Shown here one piece after another: positions 56,788-64,000 of a stretch of DNA of 64,000 nucleotides (position 1 is its first letter; the number at the start of each line of letters is the position of its first letter). The stretch comes from Enterococcus faecalis_A (GTDB lineage Bacteria > Bacillota > Bacilli > Lactobacillales > Enterococcaceae), in the NCBI GenBank assembly GCA_051295955.1, contig JBPDWA010000004.1, positions 186,001 through 250,000 on the forward strand, given 5' to 3'. The translations under genes were made by a program, and so were the position numbers. A model generated the notes under the pieces. It was not told the DNA's origin and did no database searches. It worked only from the letters and a program-made list of their open reading frames with translations.

Positions 56788-57924
56788 ATGTGGGTAGAAG
56801 AAATAATAGATAAAAAAGGAAAGAAAACATATAAATTCAATGAACGATATATAGATCCTTGCACTCGTAAAAGAAAAAAAGTTAGCATAACATACAAAAA
56901 TAAATCTAGAGAAACACAAAAAAATGCTTTGTATGAACTTAGTAAAAAGATTGATAATAAGTTAAATACAAAAACCGTAAGAAAACCTAATATAACTTTT
57001 TATCAACTTATAGAAGAATGGCAACCAATTTATAAACAGCAAGTTAAAGAATCTACTTTTTATCCTACTAAAAACATTTTAAATACTGTAAAAAATAAGA
57101 TTAGTGGTGATGTTATTGTTTCTGCAATAAGTGCAGTGTATTTAAATAATATTTTTGAAGAAATGATTTACAAAGATTATCTTTCAAATAAGTATGTTAG
57201 TGTAATAAAAGCTAAATTAAATTTAATATTTTCTTATGCTTTAAAAAAAGGATATATCTTAAACAATCCGATAAATGATGTCAAGATAGACTACAAAAGA
57301 GAGGAAAAATCATTTAAAATAAAAGATAAATTTTTAGAAGATGATGAGTATGCCCGTCTTGTTAATTTTTCTATGAGGCATAATATCAGATATGGATTAC
57401 TTTTTCAATGGTTATATCTGACAGGAATGCGTCCCGGAGAAGCGATTGCACTAAGCAAAGCAGATATAATAATCAACAAATCATGCTCTTACGTTATTAT
57501 AAATGGTACAATGATGTACAGGGAACGTTCAGTTAATCAAATGAAGAAGTCTAATTCTACTAAGACAGCTGCGGGTATGAGAGAAGTTGATTTACCTAGT
57601 AAAGCAATACAGATTTATCGTAAGTTACTAGAAATGAACCCTAAAGGTAAATTCTTATTTCAAACTTCAAAAGGTACACCTTTTCAGATAACTGCAATTA
57701 ATACGTATTTAAGAACTCATTCGAAGGATTTTGGTATTGCTAAAAATTTAAGTTCACATATTTTTAGGCACACACATATTTCAAAGTTAGCTGAATTAGA
57801 TGTACCACTTTATGCTATTCAAGATCGAGTAGGCCATGAAAATAGCAATCTTACTGAAAAAATTTATCTCCATGTTACAAAAGGAGTTAAGGAAAAAGTA
57901 AAACTCACTATAGAAAAGTTATGA
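56788..57924 (+). CDS. int: Tyrosine-recombinase phage integrase
   Basis: 378 residues. N-terminal AP2-like/arm-binding part (about 1-60), SAM-like core-binding domain (about 65-165) and catalytic domain (about 190-375). Catalytic residues are Arg in LTGMRPGEA, His-x-x-Arg in SSHIFRHTHIS, His in DRVGHENSN and the Tyr nucleophile in EKIYLHVT. It joins the phage to the 3' end of rplS. AAAAGGAG precedes the start; the att site is 140 bases downstream. Confidence 0.95.
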   Translation: MWVEEIIDKKGKKTYKFNERYIDPCTRKRKKVSITYKNKSRETQKNALYELSKKIDNKLNTKTVRKPNITFYQLIEEWQPIYKQQVKESTFYPTKNILNTVKNKISGDVIVSAISAVYLNNIFEEMIYKDYLSNKYVSVIKAKLNLIFSYALKKGYILNNPINDVKIDYKREEKSFKIKDKFLEDDEYARLVNFSMRHNIRYGLLFQWLYLTGMRPGEAIALSKADIIINKSCSYVIINGTMMYRERSVNQMKKSNSTKTAAGMREVDLPSKAIQIYRKLLEMNPKGKFLFQTSKGTPFQITAINTYLRTHSKDFGIAKNLSSHIFRHTHISKLAELDVPLYAIQDRVGHENSNLTEKIYLHVTKGVKEKVKLTIEKL

Positions 57925-58007
57925 TTTTCTGTTACTCTTGCCCCTTTTGTGCCCCTTTATGTTAGATTGATTATCTATTTTTATATCACACTTTAGTTAA
58001 AATAACA

Positions 58008-58043
58008 CAAATAAATAAAAAAACCTTTGAATTACAAAGGTTT
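58008..58043 (-). terminator. Phage-supplied terminator for rplS
   Basis: A 9-bp stem (AAACCTTTG at 58021-58029 with CAAAGGTTT at 58035-58043) followed on the minus strand by a T-rich run. It lies 20 bases beyond the restored rplS stop, replacing the host terminator now stranded at 17489. Confidence 0.8.
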
Positions 58044-58063
58044 TACGGTTTAAGATAACTTTC

Positions 58064-58114
58064 TTATCTTCTGATTTCTTTGATACGAGCTGCTTTTCCG
58101 TGTAATGCACGTAA
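58064..58114. repeat. Right prophage attachment site (att), 51 bp
   Basis: Identical to 17557-17607. It spans the last 16 codons and the stop of rplS, so the gene stays intact after integration. Confidence 0.95.
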
Positions 58115-58411
58115 GTAGTAAAGTTTTGCACGACGTACTTTACCGTAGCGAACTACTTCAATTTTAGCAACACGTGGTGTGTGTAATGGATAGGTACGTT
58201 CTACACCAACACCATTTGATACTTTACGTACTGTATAGGTTTCGCTGATGCCAGCGCCGCGGCGTTTGATTACTACGCCTTCAAATAACTGGATACGTTC
58301 GCGTGTTCCTTCGACAACCTTCGCATGAACGCGAACGGTGTCTCCAGGACGAAACGCAGGAATATCCGTACGTAATTGTTCTTTCGTTAACTCTTGAATT
58401 AATGGATTCAT
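58064..58411 (-). CDS. rplS: Ribosomal protein L19
   Basis: 115 residues, full length: LIQELTKEQLRTDIPAFRPGDTVRVH, QLFEGVVIKRRGAGISETYTVRKVSNGVGVERTYPLHTP and the C-terminus ALHGKAARIKEIRR. L19 sits at the subunit interface of the ribosome. AAGGAG lies nine bases before the ATG at 58411, which rules out the longer frame to 58495. Its last 51 bases are the phage att site and could come from either host or phage. Confidence 0.97.
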   Translation of the reverse strand: MNPLIQELTKEQLRTDIPAFRPGDTVRVHAKVVEGTRERIQLFEGVVIKRRGAGISETYTVRKVSNGVGVERTYPLHTPRVAKIEVVRYGKVRRAKLYYLRALHGKAARIKEIRR

Positions 58412-58527
58412 CTTATCCGTCTCCTTATTCCAAATATTCTTATGGTTCGTTCCACAGCGGAATATCGTAATAGTTGAATGCTTTGCACTCACCAAAACAG
58501 TTTAACATAGCTTAATCAGGGTGTAAA
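58412..58527 (-). promoter_or_regulatory. rplS promoter and leader (possible L19 leader)
   Basis: Minus strand TTTACA (58527-58522), 17 bases, TAAACT (58504-58499), then about 90 untranslated bases. Many Firmicutes carry a structured L19 leader here; I could not verify the fold by eye. Confidence 0.55.
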
Positions 58528-58549
58528 GAGCTTTTTCTTGAAATCCCGA

Positions 58550-59293
58550 TTAGTTTTGGGCTTCTTCCATTTTTATCTCAGCAAGGTACTGTTCCATTTC
58601 CGGAGTCAGCTCTAGCTTTGCCAACATATCAGGTCGGCGTAAGTACGTGCGACGCAGCGATTCTTTCAACTGCCATTGAGCAATCAGCTTATGATTGCCG
58701 TTCGTTAGTACTTCAGGAACAGGCAAATCATTAAATAGTGCCGGTCGTGTATATTGAGGATGTTCCAAAAGGCCCGTTGAATGAGAATCACTTTGTGCCG
58801 AAAGGGTATTGCCTAAGACCTCTGGCAACAAACGTACCGTCGCATCAATCATGACCATTGCTCCTAATTCGCCACCAGTTAAAACATAATCCCCTAAGGA
58901 AACTTCATCCGTCACTAATGTACGGATACGTTCATCGTACCCTTCATAATGCCCACAAATAAAAACTAAATGGTCTTCTTGAGCAAATTCTTCAGCCATT
59001 TTTTGGTTAAAGGGGGTGCCCGCAGGATCTAGCAAAATCACACGTTTTGGCTGATTATTCGTCTGTGTTTCGATTGCTTTCAGGTTATCATAAATAGGCT
59101 GCACTTTTAAAAGCATTCCGGCACCACCACCATAAGGGTAGTCATCGACAGTTTGATGTTTATTATCTGAGAAATCACGAAAATTTGAAATATTCAATTC
59201 TAACAGCTTCTTTTCTCGTGCCTTACCAATAATTGATTCTCCCATGGGTCCTTCAAACATTCTAGGAAAAAGAGTTAATACATCAATTCTCAT
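58550..59293 (-). CDS. trmD: tRNA (guanine-N1)-methyltransferase TrmD
   Basis: 247 residues: RIDVLTLFPRMFEG at the start, then the trefoil-knot SAM site (ICGHYEGYDERI, SLGDYVLTGGELGAM) and the conserved EHPQYTRP. It methylates G37 of tRNAs reading CNN codons, preventing frameshifts. The start overlaps the rimM stop. Standard gene order rimM-trmD-rplS. Confidence 0.97.
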   Translation of the reverse strand: MRIDVLTLFPRMFEGPMGESIIGKAREKKLLELNISNFRDFSDNKHQTVDDYPYGGGAGMLLKVQPIYDNLKAIETQTNNQPKRVILLDPAGTPFNQKMAEEFAQEDHLVFICGHYEGYDERIRTLVTDEVSLGDYVLTGGELGAMVMIDATVRLLPEVLGNTLSAQSDSHSTGLLEHPQYTRPALFNDLPVPEVLTNGNHKLIAQWQLKESLRRTYLRRPDMLAKLELTPEMEQYLAEIKMEEAQN

Positions 59294-59807
59294 CATCCAT
59301 CAATCCTTCTGGAATTTCCACGTCAATTCGTTGGTTTTTTACATCAACTTTTGTGACCACCCCTTCAATATATGGCAAAAGCAAATCTTTTTTCTTTTGA
59401 CGTTGGACAACCCAAACATCATTGGCTCCTGGGGAAAGAATTTCTTTGACTTTTCCTATTTCTGCTCCAGTTTCATCATAAACCGTTGCTCCAATAATTT
59501 CATGGTAATAAAATTCATCAGCTGACAATTCAGCCAATTCGTCTTTGGCCACTTTTAGCAGGCCATCGCGGTAGCCTTCTACATCATTAATCGTTGGATG
59601 ATTTTCAAAGCTGATAATATCGAAGTTTTTGTGTTTACGGTGGGATTTCACAATTAGGTCAAGGGGTGCCTTTTGTGCTTGAAATAACGTTAATTTTGCC
59701 CCGTTTTTATAACGAAGTTCTGGGAAATCAGTTTGAGAAATAACACGGACTTCGCCTTTAATCCCTTGCGTATTGACAATTTTGCCAACATTTAAATAAT
59801 CAGTCAC
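59283..59807 (-). CDS. rimM: Ribosome maturation factor RimM
   Basis: 174 residues from a GTG start with AGAGGAT upstream (TDYLNVGKIVNTQGIKGEVRV). Two domains: RimM N-terminal beta barrel and a PRC-barrel (FYYHEIIGATVYDETGAEIGKV...VWVV). It helps to mature the 30S head by binding S19. The frame extends to 59843 but lacks a ribosome site there. Confidence 0.95.
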   Translation of the reverse strand: MTDYLNVGKIVNTQGIKGEVRVISQTDFPELRYKNGAKLTLFQAQKAPLDLIVKSHRKHKNFDIISFENHPTINDVEGYRDGLLKVAKDELAELSADEFYYHEIIGATVYDETGAEIGKVKEILSPGANDVWVVQRQKKKDLLLPYIEGVVTKVDVKNQRIDVEIPEGLMDDEN

Positions 59808-59888
59808 TAGATATCCTCTTTTCCGTAATATAATCTTTTTCATTTTACCATTTCTACCGGCTAAATTCTATCTTCTTTTTTTCCCAAT

Positions 59889-59950
59889 AAAAAAGTAAAA
59901 GCTAGCGAAAACTACCAAGCAAAGGATCGCTCCAACCAGCTTCTACTTTT
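59889..59950 (-). terminator. Terminator of mntH
   Basis: Complementary arms AAAAGTAAAAGCT and AGCTTCTACTTTT bracket a loop of about 33 bases that can itself fold; T-rich on both sides. It lies about 30 bases after the mntH stop. Confidence 0.5.
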
Positions 59951-59981
59951 ATTAATTGTCAGTCAGTATATCGATAAGTCA

Positions 59982-61349
59982 TTAATTACCAGCTCCTGTG
60001 AAAGTTCCATAAATCAAAAATAAATTGAGCAAAATCAACACAACAGCAATCATCCAAGCAAGTACTTTCACCCACATAGAATTGGCGAAGCGTCCCATAA
60101 TTTTTTGATCACTCGTGTACAGCGTTAATGGAATAATTGAAATTGGTAAAGCAATACTCAAGAAGACCTGTGTATATAGCAATAAATTTTCAACAGCAGA
60201 TTCGCTGCCGCCGTAAACAATAACACAGACAATCACTGGTACAATGGCTAATAAACGTGTGATGACTCGTCGCAACCAAGGTGCAATGCGCAAATGAATA
60301 AAACCTTCCATAACAATTTGTCCAGATAGCGTACCGGTTATTGTTGAATTCTGTCCAGAGGCTAGCAGAGCCACCGCAAATAAAATACTCAAAACGGGAC
60401 TAGCAATATTCCCAACAATCTCAGGATTTTTTAATGCATCGTACAAATCCACAAATTTCCCCAGATCACTGTTAGTTCCATAAAATAAAGCGCCACCTAA
60501 TATCAATAGTAAACAATTAATAACAAAAGCGACTGTTAACTGAATATTAGAATCCCATGTAGTAAAGCGGATGGCTTTAGCTTTTTCTTCGTCATTATTG
60601 CGGTCAAATTTGCGAACTTGAGCTATGGATGAGTGCAAATACAAATTATGAGGCATAACAGTAGCTCCCACAATTCCTAAAGCTAGAAAAAGCATCGATT
60701 TATCTGTAGCAATTGCAGGATCAGGAATAAGCCCTCGCAAAATTTCACCAAAATTCGGATCTGCTAACGCCACTTCATAGGCAAATACAAAAAAAATCAC
60801 AGCAATTAAGCAAGCGACGATTGCTTCGATTTTGCGAAAACCTAACTTAGTTAACAGCAACAGTAATAGTACATCAAACGTAGTAATCAAAACACCCACT
60901 AATAAAGGAAAGCCAAACAGCAGTTGTAACGCCACCGCTCCACCGATAACTTCTGCAATATCCGTCGCCATAATGGCCAACTCAGTAATGATCCATAAAA
61001 CAAAGCCGACACCTCTACTAGTATGGGCTCGTGTTGCTTGAGCTAAGTCATGTCCTGTGACAATCCCCAATTTAGCTGCCATACTTTGCAGCAGCATCGC
61101 AATTAAACTAGATAGAAGAATCACACTTAACAAGACATACTTATATTCAGCACCACCGGCAATAGAAGTAATCCAGTTACCGGGATCCATGTAACCGACC
61201 GCCACCAAAGCTCCCGGTCCGCTGTAAGCCAACAAGGTACGACCGAAACTAGCATTTTTTGGCACTTCTACTGTATTGTTGATCTCTTCTAAACTCGGTC
61301 CGTTAGCATAATGAACCATTTTCTCCACTCGATGATCGTTTTCATTCAT
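59982..61349 (-). CDS. mntH: MntH, NRAMP-type manganese transporter
   Basis: 455 residues with 11 or so membrane segments and the NRAMP motifs: DPGNWITSIAGGAEY (DPGN in helix 1) and GATVMPHNLYLHSS (MPH in helix 6), which bind Mn(II). It imports Mn2+ with protons. GAGGAG lies before the start. A metal-regulator-like box sits at the promoter, so repression by manganese through an MntR/EfaR-type protein is likely. Confidence 0.95.
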   Translation of the reverse strand: MNENDHRVEKMVHYANGPSLEEINNTVEVPKNASFGRTLLAYSGPGALVAVGYMDPGNWITSIAGGAEYKYVLLSVILLSSLIAMLLQSMAAKLGIVTGHDLAQATRAHTSRGVGFVLWIITELAIMATDIAEVIGGAVALQLLFGFPLLVGVLITTFDVLLLLLLTKLGFRKIEAIVACLIAVIFFVFAYEVALADPNFGEILRGLIPDPAIATDKSMLFLALGIVGATVMPHNLYLHSSIAQVRKFDRNNDEEKAKAIRFTTWDSNIQLTVAFVINCLLLILGGALFYGTNSDLGKFVDLYDALKNPEIVGNIASPVLSILFAVALLASGQNSTITGTLSGQIVMEGFIHLRIAPWLRRVITRLLAIVPVIVCVIVYGGSESAVENLLLYTQVFLSIALPISIIPLTLYTSDQKIMGRFANSMWVKVLAWMIAVVLILLNLFLIYGTFTGAGN

Positions 61350-61394
61350 AGATTCACTCCTCTTTTTTAAATATTTAAAGTAAATATAGATTTA

Positions 61395-61452
61395 TTTTAG
61401 GCATACCAAAAAACGTCGCTTTTATTGTAGCGTTTAAATAGAAAAATGTAAA
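61395..61452 (-). promoter_or_regulatory. mntH promoter with metalloregulator-like box
   Basis: Minus strand TTTACA (61452-61447), 17 bases, TACAAT (61429-61424). Immediately downstream TTTTAGGCATACCAAAAA (61395-61412) resembles the TTAGG...CCTAA boxes of DtxR-type Mn regulators, with one base missing in the right arm. Confidence 0.6.
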
Positions 61453-61628
61453 TAGATACGTTTTTTTCAGACGAAAGAAGGATAGCTTTTTGGCAATCAT
61501 ACGCTTATACTGAAAGTAACAGATATAGCTTACAACTTTGTTCGTTGAAATTAAGCTGGAACCATGGCGAAATCTCTGGGATTTTCGTATACTTATAAAA
61601 AATGCAAACACTTAAGGAGTTGATTCAA

Positions 61629-62228
61629 ATGAGCATTGCCCTGTCCAGAAAAATTATTCACTGTATTTCAATTATTGGCGTTATCGCCAGTATTGTGGCT
61701 ACTCTTTATTTCATACACTTAGGTGTTTTTAAAGATATTGATGCGTTGCGCAACTTGGTCGGTGACTCCATGATTGTTGGCCCGATCATTTTTGTCTTAA
61801 TCCAAATTCTTCAAGTGGTCATTCCTATTATTCCAGGCGGAATCAGTTGTGCCGCCGGTGTGCTGATTTTTGGTCCAACGATGGGCTTCGTTTACAACTA
61901 TGTCGGCATTGCCATTGGTTCAGTCATTATTTTTTTGCTAGGAAGAAGTTACGGCAAACCGTTTATTTTAAGCTTGGTGAATGACAAAACCTACAATAAA
62001 TACATCGGTTGGTTAGATAATGAAAAACGTTTTGAGCGATTATTTACATTGGCGATCTTTTTTCCTATCGCACCCGATGACGCCTTGTGTCTAATGGCGG
62101 GTTTAACGAATATGACTGTAAAAAAATTCACCTTGATTATTCTCTTAGCTAAACCGGCTTCAATTTTCTTATACAGTTTAGCATTAATTTACGGCGGATC
62201 ATTTTTAACAAGTTTATTAGGGTTTTAA
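61629..62228 (+). CDS. TVP38/TMEM64 (DedA-like) membrane protein
   Basis: 199 residues from the ATG with AAGGAG nine bases upstream. Hydrophobic throughout, with the VTT/SNARE-associated domain: QVVIPIIPGGISCAAGVLIFGPTMGFVYNYVGIAIGSVIIFLLGRSYG and FFPIAPDDALCLMAGLTNM. Such proteins act in lipid carrier or phospholipid movement across the membrane; the substrate is unknown here. Single gene. Confidence 0.85.
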   Translation: MSIALSRKIIHCISIIGVIASIVATLYFIHLGVFKDIDALRNLVGDSMIVGPIIFVLIQILQVVIPIIPGGISCAAGVLIFGPTMGFVYNYVGIAIGSVIIFLLGRSYGKPFILSLVNDKTYNKYIGWLDNEKRFERLFTLAIFFPIAPDDALCLMAGLTNMTVKKFTLIILLAKPASIFLYSLALIYGGSFLTSLLGF

Positions 62229-62338
62229 GTGTCTGATGAAACTCGGCTAACATTTAGAGTGTGGAACAAAACTACGTTTGTTTGGCTGCCATGCTCTTTT
62301 TTATTTTGATTTTTGTGATTATTAGGAGTTGTTGAAGA

Positions 62339-64000
62339 ATGCGATATCTGAAAAATAGTTTGATAAGTACGTGGGGCTTTTTAAAAGGGACTTCTGCCTA
62401 CTTTCGAGATGTCTTATTAATGCATGGCTTCATGCTGTTTATTTTTATGCCTTTATTATCAAGCCTGACTCGGGTGATTTTAAATTTAGGCGGGATTAAG
62501 TACTTGTCTTTTGATAATCTGGGTACGATATTACAAAATCATCCCTTTGTATTACTTGCTTTAAGCTGTGTCTTACTCTTAATTGTGTTGGCAAGCTTTT
62601 TTGAATTTACTTTTTTGCTGTTGAGTGTTTATTTCATCACTAAAAAACAACCAATCACACTACCAGCATTGATTAGAGGGACATTGCTGCAATTAAAAAA
62701 AGTTCGTTTCGTGACTTTTTTGTTTTTCTTATGTTATTTTTTCTTGGTTTTACCTTTAAGCGGGTTGCCTTTTCATTCGGATCTTCTAGCAAAGGTCAAA
62801 ATTCCAGCGTTTATTCTAGATTTTATTTTTGCTAATCGAGTGGCAATTGTCACTAGTTTTGTAATTGCTGAATTGTTGATTCTTTATTTAGCCGTTCGTT
62901 TAATTTTTGCTTTTCCGGAATTAATTTTGCGAGATAATAATTTTCGAGAATCGCTGCGGAGAAGTTGGCAGTTGACTAAAAAACGATTTCTTAAAATTTT
63001 AGGACAGTTCCTGTTTATTGGTGGTGCTACCTTACTCATTTCCTTGACAGGTTACTTATTGGTTTATACCGGACAAGTAATAGTTGAAACGTATTTGCCA
63101 CAGTTTGCATATTTGAGTGCAGTAATCGCCTTGACTTTGCTGCAGTTTTTCTTGCTGTTGAACTTAGTTTTATCAACCATCGGAATTTTTTATATCATCA
63201 TTAATCAGATGAACGATAAAGGCATGTTGCCTGAAATTCCCCAATGGTTTCAGCAAAAGCCTCAGCAAGCCACCCATTGGACACCAGTCAAGGTTTGGGC
63301 TTTTAGTATTTTTACTGGCCTGTTCGGTATTGGAGTAGCAGCTTATAATGCCAACTATTTAAGTAACGTGCCCCTTAAAGCTCCGGTTACTATTTCCCAC
63401 CGGGGTGTAAATAATGGCAATCAGGTGCAAAACTCTCTGGAAGCACTAACAGCTACTGCTAAAGAAAAACCCACCTATGTGGAGATGGATATTCAAGAAA
63501 CAAAAGATCAACAATTTGTTGTGATGCATGATTTTAATTTAAAAAAATTAGCTGGTGTCAATAAACGCCCCAACCAAATGACCTTGAAGGCATTAACTCA
63601 GTTAACAATTCGGGAAAACGGCAAAACAGCCAAGATTCCTTCTTTCGATGCCTACTTAGCTAAAGCAAAATCCTTAAACCAAAAATTGCTGATTGAAATC
63701 AAAACCACGCCACAAGACAGTCCTGATTTAGTGGATCGTTTTGTAAAACGATATCAAGAAGCGATCTTGCATGAAGGGCATATTTTACACACCTTGACAT
63801 ACCAAACGGCTACTGAATTAAAACAAAAACAACCAGCGTTTTATGTAGGGTATATCATTCCTTTTAATATCGTCGGACCGCCTAAAGCACCGGTGGATTT
63901 CTTCACGATGGAATACAGCACCTTAAACCGCAACTTTATCAATGCCGCGCATCAAGACGGAAAAAAAGTTTTTGCTTGGACACTTAATGATGAAGAAAGT
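62339..64000 (+). CDS. Membrane-anchored glycerophosphodiester phosphodiesterase, 3' end off the window
   Basis: At least 554 residues, open to the window edge. The first 340 residues hold six to eight membrane segments (GDPD membrane domain). From about residue 350 the GDPD catalytic domain follows: TISHRGVNNGNQVQNSLEAL, VEMDIQETKDQQFVVMHDFNLKKLAGV and LLIEIKT, carrying the His-Arg, Glu-x-Asp and His-Asp active-site motifs. It releases glycerol-3-phosphate from glycerophosphodiesters or trims lipoteichoic-type polymers outside the cell. AGGAG lies upstream of the ATG. Confidence 0.9.
   Translation, partial: MRYLKNSLISTWGFLKGTSAYFRDVLLMHGFMLFIFMPLLSSLTRVILNLGGIKYLSFDNLGTILQNHPFVLLALSCVLLLIVLASFFEFTFLLLSVYFITKKQPITLPALIRGTLLQLKKVRFVTFLFFLCYFFLVLPLSGLPFHSDLLAKVKIPAFILDFIFANRVAIVTSFVIAELLILYLAVRLIFAFPELILRDNNFRESLRRSWQLTKKRFLKILGQFLFIGGATLLISLTGYLLVYTGQVIVETYLPQFAYLSAVIALTLLQFFLLLNLVLSTIGIFYIIINQMNDKGMLPEIPQWFQQKPQQATHWTPVKVWAFSIFTGLFGIGVAAYNANYLSNVPLKAPVTISHRGVNNGNQVQNSLEALTATAKEKPTYVEMDIQETKDQQFVVMHDFNLKKLAGVNKRPNQMTLKALTQLTIRENGKTAKIPSFDAYLAKAKSLNQKLLIEIKTTPQDSPDLVDRFVKRYQEAILHEGHILHTLTYQTATELKQKQPAFYVGYIIPFNIVGPPKAPVDFFTMEYSTLNRNFINAAHQDGKKVFAWTLNDEES

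Overview
The window is low-GC Firmicutes DNA, most likely from an Enterococcus. Evidence is the WxL/LPXTG surface cluster, the rimM-trmD-rplS order, the mntH gene, the lactate-racemase (lar) genes and a siphophage-type prophage of the Lactobacillales kind. I cannot name the species.

Layout. Positions 1-1.5 kb carry two WxL-domain secreted proteins and a small LPXTG-like protein on the minus strand, followed by about 1.7 kb of decayed DNA with a frameshifted secreted-protein remnant. From 3.2 to 7.6 kb lie a FUSC-family membrane protein, a CPBP-family membrane protein and a small membrane protein. From 8.0 to 14.4 kb is the nickel-pincer-nucleotide lactate racemase system: larE (minus), the wreck of a CbiO-type ATPase gene, larR (minus), then larA, larB, larC and larD (plus). 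LarA makes or interconverts D/L-lactate, LarB, LarC and LarE build its cofactor, LarD is a lactate channel and LarR the regulator. The decayed ATPase suggests that the dedicated nickel importer has been lost. A zinc alcohol dehydrogenase follows at 15.7 kb.

From 17,557 to 58,114 lies a complete-looking prophage of about 40.5 kb, bounded by a 51-bp direct repeat that is exactly the last 16 codons plus stop of rplS (L19). It reads from right to left. At the right end are the integrase, a two-gene DUF1828-type cassette, and a CI/Cro switch with three visible operators. Then comes a dense region of very small genes with repeated divergent promoter/leader modules, which includes a Tad2-like anti-defence gene and three ribbon-helix-helix genes around a tandem operator. 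Next are Rha, ERF, HNHc, replication initiator, SSB, lipoproteins, an array of plus-strand hairpins and an ArpU-like late regulator. A RexAB-like pair sits behind a LexA-box promoter. After that come HNH, terminase, portal, protease, capsid, connector, tail (with a -1 frameshift for GpG/GpGT), tape measure, Dit, Tal, XkdX, XhlA, holin, GH25 endolysin, a PLDc_N-type small membrane protein and a tRNA-Ser. Several prophage genes (dit, yopX and at least two small ones) are broken by single-base indels, mostly in A/T runs. Either this prophage is decaying or the assembly has homopolymer errors.

From 58 to 64 kb is core genome: rplS, trmD, rimM, mntH with a likely manganese-regulator box, a TVP38/DedA-like membrane protein, and a membrane-anchored glycerophosphodiester phosphodiesterase that runs off the end.

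The best candidates for new biology are the SOS-controlled RexAB-like cassette with its structured leader, the plus-strand hairpin array at 40.8-41.6 kb, the tandem 25-residue lipoprotein peptides, and the repeated divergent small-gene modules at 51.5-54.2 kb.
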